Positions 1 to 8,179 of a stretch of 30,228 nt of DNA are shown here, piece by piece. A model generated the notes under the pieces. The model made no database searches and was not told where the DNA came from. It was given only the letters and a program-made list of their open reading frames with translations. The translations under genes were made by a program, and so were the position numbers. The stretch spans positions 1 to 30,228 of the forward strand of contig JASHPP010000007.1 in the NCBI GenBank assembly GCA_030038035.1, written 5' to 3'. The stretch's first letter is position 1. Each line of letters opens with the position of its first letter. This DNA comes from Trebonia sp. (GTDB taxonomy: Bacteria > Actinomycetota > Actinomycetes > Streptosporangiales > Streptosporangiaceae).

Positions 1-182
1 ACGCGGCGTCCGCGTGGCTGATCTGGGCGGTCTGGCCGTTCAGCCGGCTGGTGCACGCCTGGAGCGCCCCGCTGTGGTACCTGTGGCGCCCCTACATCGT
101 CTACCGCGGCCGCGTCGCGACCCATCCGGCCGAGCCAGGCACCAGCGGCCGCCGCTGGCGCAAGATCGGCGTCCGCTACTAG
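1..182 (+). CDS. narI: Respiratory nitrate reductase gamma subunit, C-terminal fragment
   Basis: Only the last 59 codons are inside the window (frame starting at base 3, TAG at 180-182). The peptide contains WAVWPFSRLVHAW followed by RPYIVYRGR, the end of the last membrane helix and cytoplasmic tail typical of NarI, the di-heme cytochrome b subunit that anchors NarGH in the membrane and passes quinol electrons to nitrate. The His in RLVHAW lies where NarI proteins carry a heme-ligand histidine. The rest of a narGHJI operon should lie to the left, outside the window; that is inferred. A TDT-type transporter starts 31 bases downstream on the same strand, so the two may be co-transcribed. The assignment rests on this short but characteristic tail. 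Confidence 0.85.
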   Translation, partial: AASAWLIWAVWPFSRLVHAWSAPLWYLWRPYIVYRGRVATHPAEPGTSGRRWRKIGVRY

Positions 183-213
183 ACCGCCGGCAATTCCGGG
201 AGCGATCGCCGTC

Positions 214-1341
214 GTGAGCACCAATGCCGACAAGCAGGCGCAACCCGCGGGCCGCGCGGCAGCGGCCGTCCGGGACCTGAACCCCGGCTACTTCGCGTTC
301 GTCATGGCCACCGGGATCATCTCTACCGGGACGCTCCTGCTCGGGCCGTCGTGGCTGTCCCTGGCCTTCCTGGCCGCCGCGTGCGCCGGGCTGGTCGTGC
401 TTGGCGCCGCGCTGGCCGCACGGCTGACGTTCTTCCGTGCTCAGGTCGCCGCCGATGTCAGGGAGCCGAACCGGGTGTTCGGCTTCTTCACCATTACCGC
501 CGGCCTGGACGTGCTCGGGGTCCGGTTCGCGTTCGCCGGTCACCCCGTGGTGACCGCCGTCCTGGGCGGGATCGCCGCCGCCGTGTGGCTGATACTGACC
601 TACGGAGTGCCGGCCAGCCTGCTGCTTGCCCGGACACGGGATTCGGTGCTCGGCGGCGTCAACGGAACCTGGCTGCTGTGGATCGTCGCCACCCAGTCCC
701 TGGGCCTGGCGGCGGCGATCCTGGTCGCGGCCTGGCCATCGCAGTCCGCGCTGCTCGCCCCGGTCGCTATCGGACTGTGGAGCGTCGGGCTCATGCTCTA
801 CCTGGTCGTCGTGACGCTGATCATGCTGCGCTGGCTGACAGTCCCGATGACACCGGCCACGGCCGGGCCACCCTACTGGATCCTGATGGGCGCCACCGCG
901 ATCTCGGTACTGGGGGGTGCCAGGGACCTCGGCCTGCCCGCGCACATTCCGGTCGTACGGGTGACCGCCGCGTTCACCGAGGGGTTCACGTTCACCCTGT
1001 GGGCGTTCGGCACATGGTGGATCCCGCTGCTGATCATCGTCGGGTTCTGGCGGCACATCCGGCGGCACTGGCCACTCACCTACGAGCCCAGCCTGTGGAG
1101 CGTGGTCTTCCCCCTCGGCATGTACAGCGTCGCGACGTTCACCTTCGGCAAGGCAGCCCGCCTGGCGTTCATGGAACCCCTTGCCCGGTTCATGCTCTGG
1201 GTCTCGGTCGCCGCCTGGGCACTGGTCGCCGCGGCGTTCCTCGCCCGGCTCGCCCGCCCTTCCGGGCAGCCCTCATCCGGGCCGCCGGCGCCTTCTTCCG
1301 CCGCAACCGGCGGCATCGCCACGGGGCAGGAACTGCCCTGA
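214..1341 (+). CDS. TDT/SLAC1-family transporter (TehA-like)
   Basis: A 375-residue, strongly hydrophobic protein. It opens with a short polar tail and then NPGYFAFVMATGIIS, the signature of the first helix in the tellurite-resistance/dicarboxylate transporter (TDT) family. About ten hydrophobic segments follow, ending near residue 345, and the C-terminus is a Pro/Ser/Ala-rich tail. The GTG start has GGGAG about 11 bases upstream. TDT proteins are related to plant SLAC1 anion channels and to C4-dicarboxylate, sulfite or tellurite carriers. Its place right behind narI suggests a role in moving nitrate or nitrite across the membrane, where a NarK would often sit. That is inference from context; family members differ in substrate and none can be assigned here. 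Confidence 0.8.
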   Translation: MSTNADKQAQPAGRAAAAVRDLNPGYFAFVMATGIISTGTLLLGPSWLSLAFLAAACAGLVVLGAALAARLTFFRAQVAADVREPNRVFGFFTITAGLDVLGVRFAFAGHPVVTAVLGGIAAAVWLILTYGVPASLLLARTRDSVLGGVNGTWLLWIVATQSLGLAAAILVAAWPSQSALLAPVAIGLWSVGLMLYLVVVTLIMLRWLTVPMTPATAGPPYWILMGATAISVLGGARDLGLPAHIPVVRVTAAFTEGFTFTLWAFGTWWIPLLIIVGFWRHIRRHWPLTYEPSLWSVVFPLGMYSVATFTFGKAARLAFMEPLARFMLWVSVAAWALVAAAFLARLARPSGQPSSGPPAPSSAATGGIATGQELP

Positions 1342-1377
1342 CCTGGCGCCGACCACCAGGGCGGGCACTTCCCCCCC

Positions 1378-2430
1378 GTGCCGGTGGTCGCGGCGGCCGC
1401 GGGCATCGGGCAGGATGGGCTCGTGCCTGGTTCGGGTGGCCCGGCCGTGCTGCCGGTCATCGATGTGCGCCCGCTGCTGGGTCGCGGGCCGGACGCGGCG
1501 CGCGCCGACGTGGCCGGGCAGATCCAGGCGGGCTGCCGCCAGCGCGGCTTTTTCTACGTGACCGGCCATGGCGTGCCAGCCGGGCTGGTGGCGGACCTGG
1601 CCAGCGCGAGCGCCGAGTTCTTCGCGCTGCCGCTGGCGGACAAGCTGGAGATTTCCATGGAGCGCGGCGGGCGGGCCTGGCGGGGATACTTCCCGGTCGG
1701 CGGCGAGCTCACCTCCGGGCGGCCAGACCTGAAGGAGGGCCTGTACTTCGGCGCCGAGCTGCCCGATTATGACCCGCGGGTGCTGGCCGGGGTCCCGCTG
1801 CACGGCCGCAACCTGTTCCCGCGGCAGGTCCCCCGGCTGCGCCCGCTGGTGCTTGCCTACCTGGACGCGCTGACCAGCCTGGGCCAGGCCGTGCTGACCG
1901 GGGTGGCGCTGAGCCTTGGCCTGGATGGCGGGTACTTCGCCACCGGGTACACCGCGGACCCCACGATCTTGTTCCGGATCTTCCACTACCCGCCGTCACC
2001 GCCGCGGACCCGGGACTGGGGCGTGGGCGAGCACACCGACTACGGGCTGGTGACCCTGCTCGCCCAAGATGACAGCGGCGGCCTGCAGGTCGCCGTGCCC
2101 GAGGGCTGGATCGATGCCCCGCCCATCCCCGGCACGCTGGTCTGCAACATCGGCGACATGCTCGACCGGCTGACCGGCGGCTGGTACCGGTCGACGCCGC
2201 ACCGGGTCCGCAACCTCAGCGGCCACGGCCGGCTCTCCTTCCCGTTCTTCCTTGACCCGGGCTTCGCCGCCGAGGTGCCGCCGCTGCCTGACCGGGCCGC
2301 CGCCGCGGACGACGGCCGGCGGCGCTGGGACGGCCAGGACCTGCGGGCCTTCACCGGCACCTACGGCGACTACCTCCTGGGCAAGGTTTCCAAGGTCTTC
2401 CCCCAGCTTCGCCGCGACGTCCTGGGATAG
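1378..2430 (+). CDS. 2-oxoglutarate/Fe(II)-dependent oxygenase, isopenicillin N synthase-like
   Basis: A protein of 350 residues. The N-terminal DIOX_N part begins at [10 protein letters not shown] and includes [12 protein letters not shown]. The C-terminal 2OG-Fe(II) part has the full facial triad: H219 and D221 in GEHTDYG, and H275 in STPHRVRN. R285-L-S287 follows as the 2-oxoglutarate carboxylate clamp. All catalytic residues are present, so it should be an active soluble oxygenase that hydroxylates or desaturates a small molecule. The start at 1378 (GTG) adds about 25 residues before the domain; GTG at 1423 is an equally plausible start. It follows the TDT gene by 36 bases and may share its transcript. 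The substrate is unknown, and a link to the catabolic island further right is not supported by spacing. Confidence 0.85.
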   Translation: MPVVAAAAGIGQDGLVPGSGGPAVLPVIDVRPLLGRGPDAARADVAGQIQAGCRQRGFFYVTGHGVPAGLVADLASASAEFFALPLADKLEISMERGGRAWRGYFPVGGELTSGRPDLKEGLYFGAELPDYDPRVLAGVPLHGRNLFPRQVPRLRPLVLAYLDALTSLGQAVLTGVALSLGLDGGYFATGYTADPTILFRIFHYPPSPPRTRDWGVGEHTDYGLVTLLAQDDSGGLQVAVPEGWIDAPPIPGTLVCNIGDMLDRLTGGWYRSTPHRVRNLSGHGRLSFPFFLDPGFAAEVPPLPDRAAAADDGRRRWDGQDLRAFTGTYGDYLLGKVSKVFPQLRRDVLG

Positions 2431-2782
2431 CTTGAGCAAGCGATTGCGTAGATTGCCTCGGGACGGCGAGTGCCCAGCGGGTTACCGATCATGGCTGGCC
2501 TCGATGCTTGCGCAGCAGGCGAAGCAGAGCCGTCGTGGGCGCGGGAGACCGCACGGTTCGTTCGGGATAGATGAAGGACCGTACCTGGCTTGGACGGCTC
2601 GTTCCCCCACGGTCAGGGTCGTCCTCGCGCGTCTGCACACTGCCTGCACGATGCACCGCTGCCGCTCATCGCTGCCATGCAGGCATACCATGGCAGCGTC
2701 GGCTGTCGCGCCTTTCCCTGACTACCGCCGCCACCGCGACCTGGCCGATCAGTTCCCCCGTCGCCCGAGAGGAGCACCCGGC
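2431..2782. other. Intergenic gap of 352 bases without a credible gene
   Basis: The gap lies between the oxygenase stop and the SDR start. Open frames run through it, including one continuous with the SDR, but none shows a recognisable protein pattern and none has its own ribosome site. It opens with a short palindrome, GCTTGAGCAAGC, at 2430-2441, overlapping the oxygenase stop. It holds a longer perfect inverted repeat at 2671-2697 (listed separately) and ends with the SDR ribosome site. I see no rRNA or tRNA pattern. Confidence 0.6.
2671..2697. repeat. Perfect 9-bp inverted repeat with 9-bp spacer
   Basis: The arms are GCTGCCATG (2671-2679) and CATGGCAGC (2689-2697), separated by nine bases. 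It lies 86 bases upstream of the SDR start codon and has no T-run after it, so it fits an operator or mRNA hairpin better than a terminator. No protein has been tied to it. It is unrelated to the GACGTC sites found further right. Confidence 0.6.
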
Positions 2783-3529
2783 GTGAATGAGCTGACCGGA
2801 CGGGTTGCCCTGGTCACGGGTGCGGGCCGCACGATCGGCCGCGGCGTCGCGACCGCGCTCGCGGCGGCCGGGGCGGCCGTTGCCGTCAATGACCTCGACC
2901 CGGACTCGGCCAGGACGGTGGCTGTCGAGCTGCGGGCCGTCGGCGGGCCGACGGCCGCGGCGCCCGGCGACGTAACCGATCGTGAGTCCGTGCGGCGGAT
3001 GGTCGATACCGCCGTCGAGGCTCTCGGGCCGGTCGACGTCTACGTGCACGCCGCCGGGATGCCTGTGAACGTGGAGGGCGTCAAGTTCCTCGACTCCGAT
3101 CCGGACCAGTGGCCGGCCTGGATCGATCTCAACCTCTATGCCGCGATGTACGGAACGCATGCCGTACTCGGAGGCATGTGCGACCGCGAATGGGGACGGA
3201 TTATCGCGATATCGTCCTACGCCTCTCGCACCGGCAGTCACAACGGTTTGTCGGTCTACGGCGCGGCCAAGAGCGGCCTTGAAGGGTTCCTGCGGCATGT
3301 GGCCCTGGAAAGCGGGCCGTTCGGGGTTACCGTCAACGCGGTGGCCCTCGGCACGATGTCGTTCCTTCGGGGCGCCCCGGCCGACCCGGCGGCGGCCGGG
3401 GCGATCCCGATGCGCCGCCTGGGCACGCCCGAGGACGTCGGCAACCTGGTCGCGTTCCTGGCCTCGGACCGGGCCTCCTGGATCACCGGCCAGACCGTGC
3501 ACCTCAACGGCGGGGCGTACATGACCTGA
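2783..3529 (+). CDS. Short-chain dehydrogenase/reductase (SDR)
   Basis: A classical SDR of 248 residues. It has the cofactor loop TGAGRTIGRG near the N-terminus, a Ser pair at 144-145 and the active-site Y159-x3-K163 (YGAAK). The GTG start at 2783 is chosen because GAGAGGAG lies about 10 bases before it and the SDR fold begins at once (ELTGRVALVTG). The frame stays open upstream into the oxygenase, but that extension is not SDR sequence. It should reduce or oxidise a carbonyl/alcohol pair with NAD(P). It stands alone: a 352-base gap lies before it and the next gene converges on it. Membership in the catabolic island is possible but not shown; it lacks the GACGTC promoter motif. Confidence 0.85.
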   Translation: MNELTGRVALVTGAGRTIGRGVATALAAAGAAVAVNDLDPDSARTVAVELRAVGGPTAAAPGDVTDRESVRRMVDTAVEALGPVDVYVHAAGMPVNVEGVKFLDSDPDQWPAWIDLNLYAAMYGTHAVLGGMCDREWGRIIAISSYASRTGSHNGLSVYGAAKSGLEGFLRHVALESGPFGVTVNAVALGTMSFLRGAPADPAAAGAIPMRRLGTPEDVGNLVAFLASDRASWITGQTVHLNGGAYMT

Positions 3530-3667
3530 CCGGCCGCCGACTCGTGCCCGCGGCAGTTCGCGATCTCGACCGGCTAGATCGGTCTCGCCGACCTCGTCCC
3601 GCGGCAGCACGCGGCCGCCGCGGTCACGGCCCTGGACTTCGACGGCCGACTGCGCGATCCGGCCGTG
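3530..3667. other. Convergent intergenic spacer, possible coding relic
   Basis: This sits between the SDR stop and the amidohydrolase stop. Read in the SDR frame it continues as protein-like sequence (for example ISTG, one TAG, then IGLADLVPRQ and ALDFDGRLRDPAV), as if it were the tail of a lost dehydrogenase-like gene broken by a stop. It has no start and no ribosome site. I could not find a clear terminator hairpin with a T-run. The relic idea is weak. Confidence 0.3.
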
Positions 3668-4672
3668 TCACGCCGTCGCCCAGGCGGTGTCAGCCGAGCT
3701 CAGGCGGTAGAGTGCCGCTGCCGTGCCGTGGAACAGCGCCGCTTTCTCGTCACGGGAGCAGCCGTCGGCGATGCGCTTGAATACGTTCCACAACGTGCGA
3801 TAGGAACCAGCGAGCCGGTCCGGCGGAAAGTTGCTCGCGAATAGGCAACGCCGTACGCCGAAGCACTCGATGGCGTGCGCGTAGTATTTCCTGGTCTCGT
3901 CGGCGATCTGTGCCGACGACGGGGGCGTTCTGCGCTCGTGCCAGCCGAAGCCGGCGTATTCCGTGCCGAGGCCACTGAGCTTCAGGTACGTGTTCTGGAG
4001 CCGCGAAAGCGCGACGATGTCGGCCCGCCAGCGGGGCCACAGCTCGTTGTGCCGCCCAGCCAACTCGCCGAGCCCGAAGATCCCCCCGAGATGGTCGATC
4101 ACGAACGTCAACTCCGGCACCGCCTGGGCGGCAGCGACGACATCGCCCAGCTGCGTCTGCAGCGCGTACACCTCGAAGGAAAGCCCGTGTGCGGCCAGCC
4201 GGGCCAGGCCGCGCCGGAAGCCCGGATCGCGCAGCAAACCCGGATCTTCTGCCGGTTTGTGCAGCGGTGGAGCAACCATGTGCCGGATGCCGCGCAGCCG
4301 TCCCTTCCCGGCTTCTTCATGGGCGTCGAGTACAGCGTCGATGGCGTCGCCGACGGTGAGGTCGGCGTGCGCGACGATACCAGCGGCGATCCGCGTCGCG
4401 ATGCCGCGCGCGGCCGCCGCGGCCGCCACGGCGACGGCGAACTCGGTCTCGCCTACTGGCCGCAACTCGGCCGGGCCGTCCGGGCGGTACCGCGAATGGC
4501 ATTCGACGTAAACCGTCGCGGTGACCCGGTGGCCAGTCTCGAGGTCGGCGGCGAAGTCGTCGAGCAGATAGGTCGAGGGCTCCCACGGAACACCGGGTCC
4601 CCACAGGTGGTGGTGGGCGTCGATGATCTCAAGCCCGGGCTCAAGCACGTCCTCGAACTCGACCGCGGTCAT
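3668..4672 (-). CDS. Amidohydrolase family 2 metal-dependent hydrolase
   Basis: A protein of 334 residues with the N-terminal metal motif IDAHHHLW (H20-x-H22), an internal VIDHLGG and a late ASNFPPD aspartate. This is the pattern of the Amidohydro_2 TIM-barrel family, which includes ACMSD, 2-pyrone-4,6-dicarboxylate hydrolase and various lactonases. Members hydrolyse lactones or amides, or decarboxylate aromatic acids, using a bound divalent metal. Its ATG overlaps the stop of the preceding SDR by four bases (ATGA), so it is translationally coupled as the last gene of the leftward four-gene unit that begins at 8104. In that unit a lactone or cyclic intermediate is a reasonable substrate guess, but this is inference from neighbours only. 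Confidence 0.82.
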   Translation of the reverse strand: MTAVEFEDVLEPGLEIIDAHHHLWGPGVPWEPSTYLLDDFAADLETGHRVTATVYVECHSRYRPDGPAELRPVGETEFAVAVAAAAAARGIATRIAAGIVAHADLTVGDAIDAVLDAHEEAGKGRLRGIRHMVAPPLHKPAEDPGLLRDPGFRRGLARLAAHGLSFEVYALQTQLGDVVAAAQAVPELTFVIDHLGGIFGLGELAGRHNELWPRWRADIVALSRLQNTYLKLSGLGTEYAGFGWHERRTPPSSAQIADETRKYYAHAIECFGVRRCLFASNFPPDRLAGSYRTLWNVFKRIADGCSRDEKAALFHGTAAALYRLSSADTAWATA

Positions 4673-5652
4673 GATCGCCCGGCCTGGCTGCCTGGCCTGC
4701 CGAGGGTGCGCGCGGCCACGTCGCCGACCTGTTCGGACGGGGTGAAGCCGAGGTCGCGCATGAGCACGGCGACCGACTCAGCGTACGTGGCGAAGGCGGT
4801 GAGCCCAGTCGTGGACGTGATCCTGTCGATGTGGTCCCGGACGTCTTCGGCCGTCAGGCCTGGGCTGACATAGCCGGAAGTCTCGGCGAACACCGACAGA
4901 GCCACCCGGCCGCCGGCGGCGGTCAGGGACTGGCCGGTGACCGCGCACTGCTCGTGGGCGAGGTACAGCGCCACGGCCGAGGTCTGATCTGGACGCAGGC
5001 TGGTCAGGATCCACCGCTTGAACTCCGACTCTGGCATCGCTTCCGCCAGCCGGCTGGCACTGCTGGGCAGGAGCACGTTGATCCGGATGCCGTGTTCGAG
5101 CGCTTCCTCGGCAAGGCAATGCGCCATCGCGACGTACGCCGCCTTGGCGGCGCTGTAGAAGGCGTTGCGCGAGATCCCGTACATCGAGGTCGAACCGACC
5201 AGCACCACGCGCCCGTAGTGCTGCGCCCGCAGCACCGGCCAAGCCTCGTCCAGCATCGCCCAGCCGGCGAAGATGTTGATGTCGAGCAGTTTCTGCAAGT
5301 GCTCGCGCCGCTCGTGGTCAAAGGGCACCCCGCCCAGTGACAGCCCGGCGTTGTGAACCAGGGCGTCAACCCGGCCGAAGTTCTCGATCGCGCACCGCAC
5401 GGCGCCGCGCGCGCCGTCCTCGGTGGCCAGATCGGCGGTGTAGGCCACCGCCCGGCCGTTGTCGCGGCGGATCTCGGCCGCCACCTCTTCGGCGACGGTC
5501 GCGTCATGCCCCTCCCCGGCGATCCCGGCGCCGTTGTCGCTTACCACGACCTGGGCGCCGCGCGCGGCGAACTCCCGGCAATGGGAATAGCCCATGCCCC
5601 GGCCGCCGCCGGTGACCACGACGACGCGGCCGTCGAAGCGCAGCTCGGTCAT
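4669..5652 (-). CDS. SDR oxidoreductase, 3-hydroxyacyl-CoA dehydrogenase-like
   Basis: A protein of 327 residues. It has TGGGRGMG at 14-21, HNAG near 100-103, Ser 154 and Y166-x3-K170 (YSAAK). The residues after the first glycine-rich loop, including an insert with DNGAGIAGEG, resemble the SDR half of multifunctional (R)-3-hydroxyacyl-CoA dehydrogenases. A C-terminal extension of roughly 70 residues goes beyond the usual 250-residue SDR core. It probably oxidises a hydroxyacyl-CoA or ring alcohol made by the neighbouring acyl-CoA dehydrogenases. It overlaps both neighbours by ATGA junctions, so the order ACAD, ACAD, SDR, amidohydrolase is tightly coupled. The extension contains no second domain that I recognise. 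Confidence 0.85.
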   Translation of the reverse strand: MTELRFDGRVVVVTGGGRGMGYSHCREFAARGAQVVVSDNGAGIAGEGHDATVAEEVAAEIRRDNGRAVAYTADLATEDGARGAVRCAIENFGRVDALVHNAGLSLGGVPFDHERREHLQKLLDINIFAGWAMLDEAWPVLRAQHYGRVVLVGSTSMYGISRNAFYSAAKAAYVAMAHCLAEEALEHGIRINVLLPSSASRLAEAMPESEFKRWILTSLRPDQTSAVALYLAHEQCAVTGQSLTAAGGRVALSVFAETSGYVSPGLTAEDVRDHIDRITSTTGLTAFATYAESVAVLMRDLGFTPSEQVGDVAARTLGRPGSQAGRS

Positions 5653-6971
5653 GGCCGCACCGCCGCCGCCCGGGCGCCGCTCGCCGACGTGGGCCCGGTG
5701 CCGGTGCCGGCGCCGATGTCAGTGCCGGTGCCGGCCGCGGGTCCGAACGGGCGCGGGACGGTGTTCTGCCGCAGCTGATTGAACGGGACGTCGCGGTCGT
5801 CGCGGGGTTCCTTCGGCAACCCGAGCACCCGCTCGGCTACCGCGTTCAGCTGCATCTCGGTAGTGCCGCCGCCGATCCCGTGACTCCACAGCCGGTTCAT
5901 GCCCCAGACGTGCCCCTCCGCTGGCGTCCAGGCCACGGCCCGGGGGCCGGCCACCTGCGTGCCGATCTCGCCGCGGCGAATGTCGGCGAGCCCGCTCATG
6001 CCCTTAAGCAGCGCGGCCGCGGTCGGTGGCATCGCGGCGGCCCGCATTGCCGCGGTCACCCGTCTGACAAGGAGGGCTTGCACGATCGACAGCGTCCAGC
6101 TTTCCCCGATCAGAGTGCGGACGTGCGAATCGCCCTCGATGCCACGGGCGGCTGCGAGGTTCAGGAGGCCGCGATCGACCGCAAGCCCGCCGTCGGTGCC
6201 GCCCTGATGGCTGCCGAGGTGCCAGCCGCGGCCGATGGCCGTTCGCTCGTTCTTCATGACCGTCCGCGCGACCCGCCAGCCGTCGTTCACGCCGCCGACG
6301 ACCTGCTCCCGCGGTACCACGACGTCGTCGAGGAACTCCTGGCAGAAGTACTGCGTGCCGTCGGTCAGCGTGAGCGGGCGGATGTCGATGCCGGGGGACG
6401 CCATCGGCACGACGAACATGGTGAGGCCTGCGTGCTTGGGCACGGTCGGGTCCGTGCGGGCCAGGCAGATACCGTAGTCGGAGTAGTTTCCGCCGGTCGT
6501 CCAGATCTTGGCGCCGTGGATTCGCCAGCTGTCGCCATCGCGTTCGGCGCGGGTCAGCAGCCCGGCGAGGTCTGACCCGCCACTCGGCTCGGACAGCAGC
6601 TGGCACCAGATGTGATCGCCGTTGAGAATGCGCGGGATGTGCTCGCGTTTGAGCCGCGCACTGGCGTGGGTGAGCAGCGTCGGGATCACGATGTTGAACG
6701 CGTTGCCGAACACCTCGGGCATCCGGTACGTCGCGGCCTCCTCCCGCAGCACGTCCTCGTGCTCCGCGGTGAGGCCCAGGCCGCCGTACTCGACCGGCAC
6801 CGATGGCCCGGTGACGCGCCCGGCCCACAACGTCCGCTGGATCGCGCGGTCGCGGGCGACGGCGGCCGGATGCCACTCAAGGTACGGCTCGTGCGGCGCC
6901 CGGCGGGGCACGTGTCCGGACAGCCACGCGCGGACGCGTTCGCGGTACGCGCCGAGGCTCTCCGCTGCCAT
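5649..6971 (-). CDS. Acyl-CoA dehydrogenase, large subunit of a likely pair
   Basis: A FadE-type flavoprotein of 440 residues. LSEPSGGSD near 126-134 and IWTTGGNYSDY are the FAD and substrate contacts of the family. At the C-terminus GGT (368-370) stands where medium-chain enzymes have the catalytic Glu of EGT. However, E242 in KNERTAIG lies on the helix where isovaleryl-CoA and long-chain dehydrogenases place their base. The start at 6971 is chosen because it forms a TGATG junction with the upstream ACAD; a longer reading to 7013 would overlap that gene. After LGLPKEP the protein ends in a Gly/Thr/Ala-rich tail of about 30 residues encoded by repeated ggtgcc units. It likely works with the adjacent smaller ACAD as a heteromer. 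Confidence 0.85.
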   Translation of the reverse strand: MAAESLGAYRERVRAWLSGHVPRRAPHEPYLEWHPAAVARDRAIQRTLWAGRVTGPSVPVEYGGLGLTAEHEDVLREEAATYRMPEVFGNAFNIVIPTLLTHASARLKREHIPRILNGDHIWCQLLSEPSGGSDLAGLLTRAERDGDSWRIHGAKIWTTGGNYSDYGICLARTDPTVPKHAGLTMFVVPMASPGIDIRPLTLTDGTQYFCQEFLDDVVVPREQVVGGVNDGWRVARTVMKNERTAIGRGWHLGSHQGGTDGGLAVDRGLLNLAAARGIEGDSHVRTLIGESWTLSIVQALLVRRVTAAMRAAAMPPTAAALLKGMSGLADIRRGEIGTQVAGPRAVAWTPAEGHVWGMNRLWSHGIGGGTTEMQLNAVAERVLGLPKEPRDDRDVPFNQLRQNTVPRPFGPAAGTGTDIGAGTGTGPTSASGARAAAVRP

Positions 6972-8104
6972 CACGCCGCCCATCCCGCGACGAGGTCCAC
7001 CAGCGAGCGGCAATGCTCGTCGGGACTGCCGAACAGCTGCTCATTGCTGATCGCCCGGCGGAAATACAGGTGAAGGTCGTAGTCCCAGGTCATCCCCAGG
7101 CCGCCGGTCAGCTGGACGCAGTCGTGCAAGATGGTTGTGGCCCACTTGCCGACGAAGGCCTTGGCCGCGCGCACGGCCACCGCCGCGTCTGGCTGTTCGT
7201 GCTGGACGGCCCTGGCGGCGTACGCGGTGACGGCGAACGCGCCTTCGAGGCGAATCCGGTGCGCGGCCATGCGGTGTTTCAGCGCCTGGTAGGAGCCGAT
7301 CGGGCGACCGAACGCGACCCGGTCCCTGGTGTAGGCGACGGTCAGCTCGAGCCCGCGATCGGCAACGCCGACCGTCTCCGCGCACTGCAGGACGAGCGCC
7401 AGCTGCAGCTGGCGCTCCACGCAGCCGCGGCCGTCGTGGTCGGTGCACATCGCCGCGGCCGCGTCCGCGACGGCACCGTCGAAGCTGACGGTGGCGGTAC
7501 GTCGTGCCAGGTCAAGGCACTCAAGCGGCTCGATCCGCACTCCGGGGGCAGGCGCCGGCAGCAGGAACTGGACCGGGCGGCCGGACAGCGACGCGGTCAC
7601 CAGCAGGACGCCGACGGCCGGCGCGTCCACCACGTACCGGCTGATCCCGTGGAGAACATAGCCGTTCGGCGCCGCCGACGCGGTGATGCTCGCGGTCCCT
7701 GGCGCCCCGGGCGTCCCTGGCGCCCCGGCCCAGGTCCCGATCACATCTCCTGTCACGAGGGCGGGCAGGTAGCGCTGCCGCAGGTCCGCCGACCCGCACC
7801 GCGCGAGGGCAGCCGCGACGAGGTTCGTGGACGCAAACGGGCCGGGGTGCACCATGCGGCCAAGTTCCTCCGCCACGATCGTGAGGTCGACCAGCGGTTC
7901 GGCCGAAACGCTCGCGCCGCCGTACTCGGCCGGCACGGCCATGCCGTACCAGCCCAGGGCACCGCCCCGTGTCCAGGTCTCCTGGTCATAGCCCACCGGG
8001 TCGCCGATGAGCTCCCGCACTCGCGACAGCGGGCAGTGCTGTTCGAGCACACGCCGACAGGTCTCCCGGGCCAGGCGTTGCTCCGCGGTCAGCTGCCAGT
8101 CCAC
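6971..8104 (-). CDS. Acyl-CoA dehydrogenase, small partner subunit
   Basis: A protein of 377 residues and ACAD fold: MDWQLTAEQRLARETCRRVL at the N-terminus, VPAEYGG, and a C-terminal helix region with LTGGLGMTWDYDLHLYFRR. It has neither the EGT glutamate nor an ER on the helix-G position (there the sequence reads CAETVGVADRG), so it may be non-catalytic by itself. This matches the split ACAD pairs of mycobacterial steroid side-chain degradation, where two adjacent genes make an alpha2-beta2 enzyme; family knowledge, not shown here. The GTG start has AGGAAGG 7-8 bases upstream. Residues about 120-135 contain a short Gly-Ala-Pro/Gly-Thr-Pro insert coded by an 18-base tandem duplication at 7695-7730. 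It heads the leftward operon behind operator site A. Confidence 0.85.
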   Translation of the reverse strand: MDWQLTAEQRLARETCRRVLEQHCPLSRVRELIGDPVGYDQETWTRGGALGWYGMAVPAEYGGASVSAEPLVDLTIVAEELGRMVHPGPFASTNLVAAALARCGSADLRQRYLPALVTGDVIGTWAGAPGTPGAPGTASITASAAPNGYVLHGISRYVVDAPAVGVLLVTASLSGRPVQFLLPAPAPGVRIEPLECLDLARRTATVSFDGAVADAAAAMCTDHDGRGCVERQLQLALVLQCAETVGVADRGLELTVAYTRDRVAFGRPIGSYQALKHRMAAHRIRLEGAFAVTAYAARAVQHEQPDAAVAVRAAKAFVGKWATTILHDCVQLTGGLGMTWDYDLHLYFRRAISNEQLFGSPDEHCRSLVDLVAGWAA

Positions 8105-8179
8105 GCGGATCCCTTCCTGCAGGCGTTAACACATCGGCCATCGGCGAGGGCTCTCGGCTCACGACCACCATAACCGTTA

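Noticed and set aside
2430..2441. Palindrome GCTTGAGCAAGC at the oxygenase stop
   Set aside because: Short stem, two-base loop and no T-run; too weak to call a terminator or operator.
2252..2782. N-terminal extension of the SDR frame into the oxygenase gene
   Set aside because: The extension overlaps another gene and contains no SDR sequence; a good ribosome site and the start of the fold are at 2783.
3035..3040. GACGTC inside the SDR gene
   Set aside because: It encodes Asp-Val in a coding frame without AT-rich flanks. Coding-region copies such as this and 16191-16196 are expected by chance and were not counted as operators.
3875..4873. 332-codon rightward frame opposite the amidohydrolase
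   Set aside because: The opposite strand carries a complete metal-hydrolase motif set; this frame does not.
5690..5745. ggtgcc-type repeats as a possible regulatory or minisatellite array
   Set aside because: They lie inside the coding tail of the large ACAD and are irregular; treated as low-complexity protein sequence instead.
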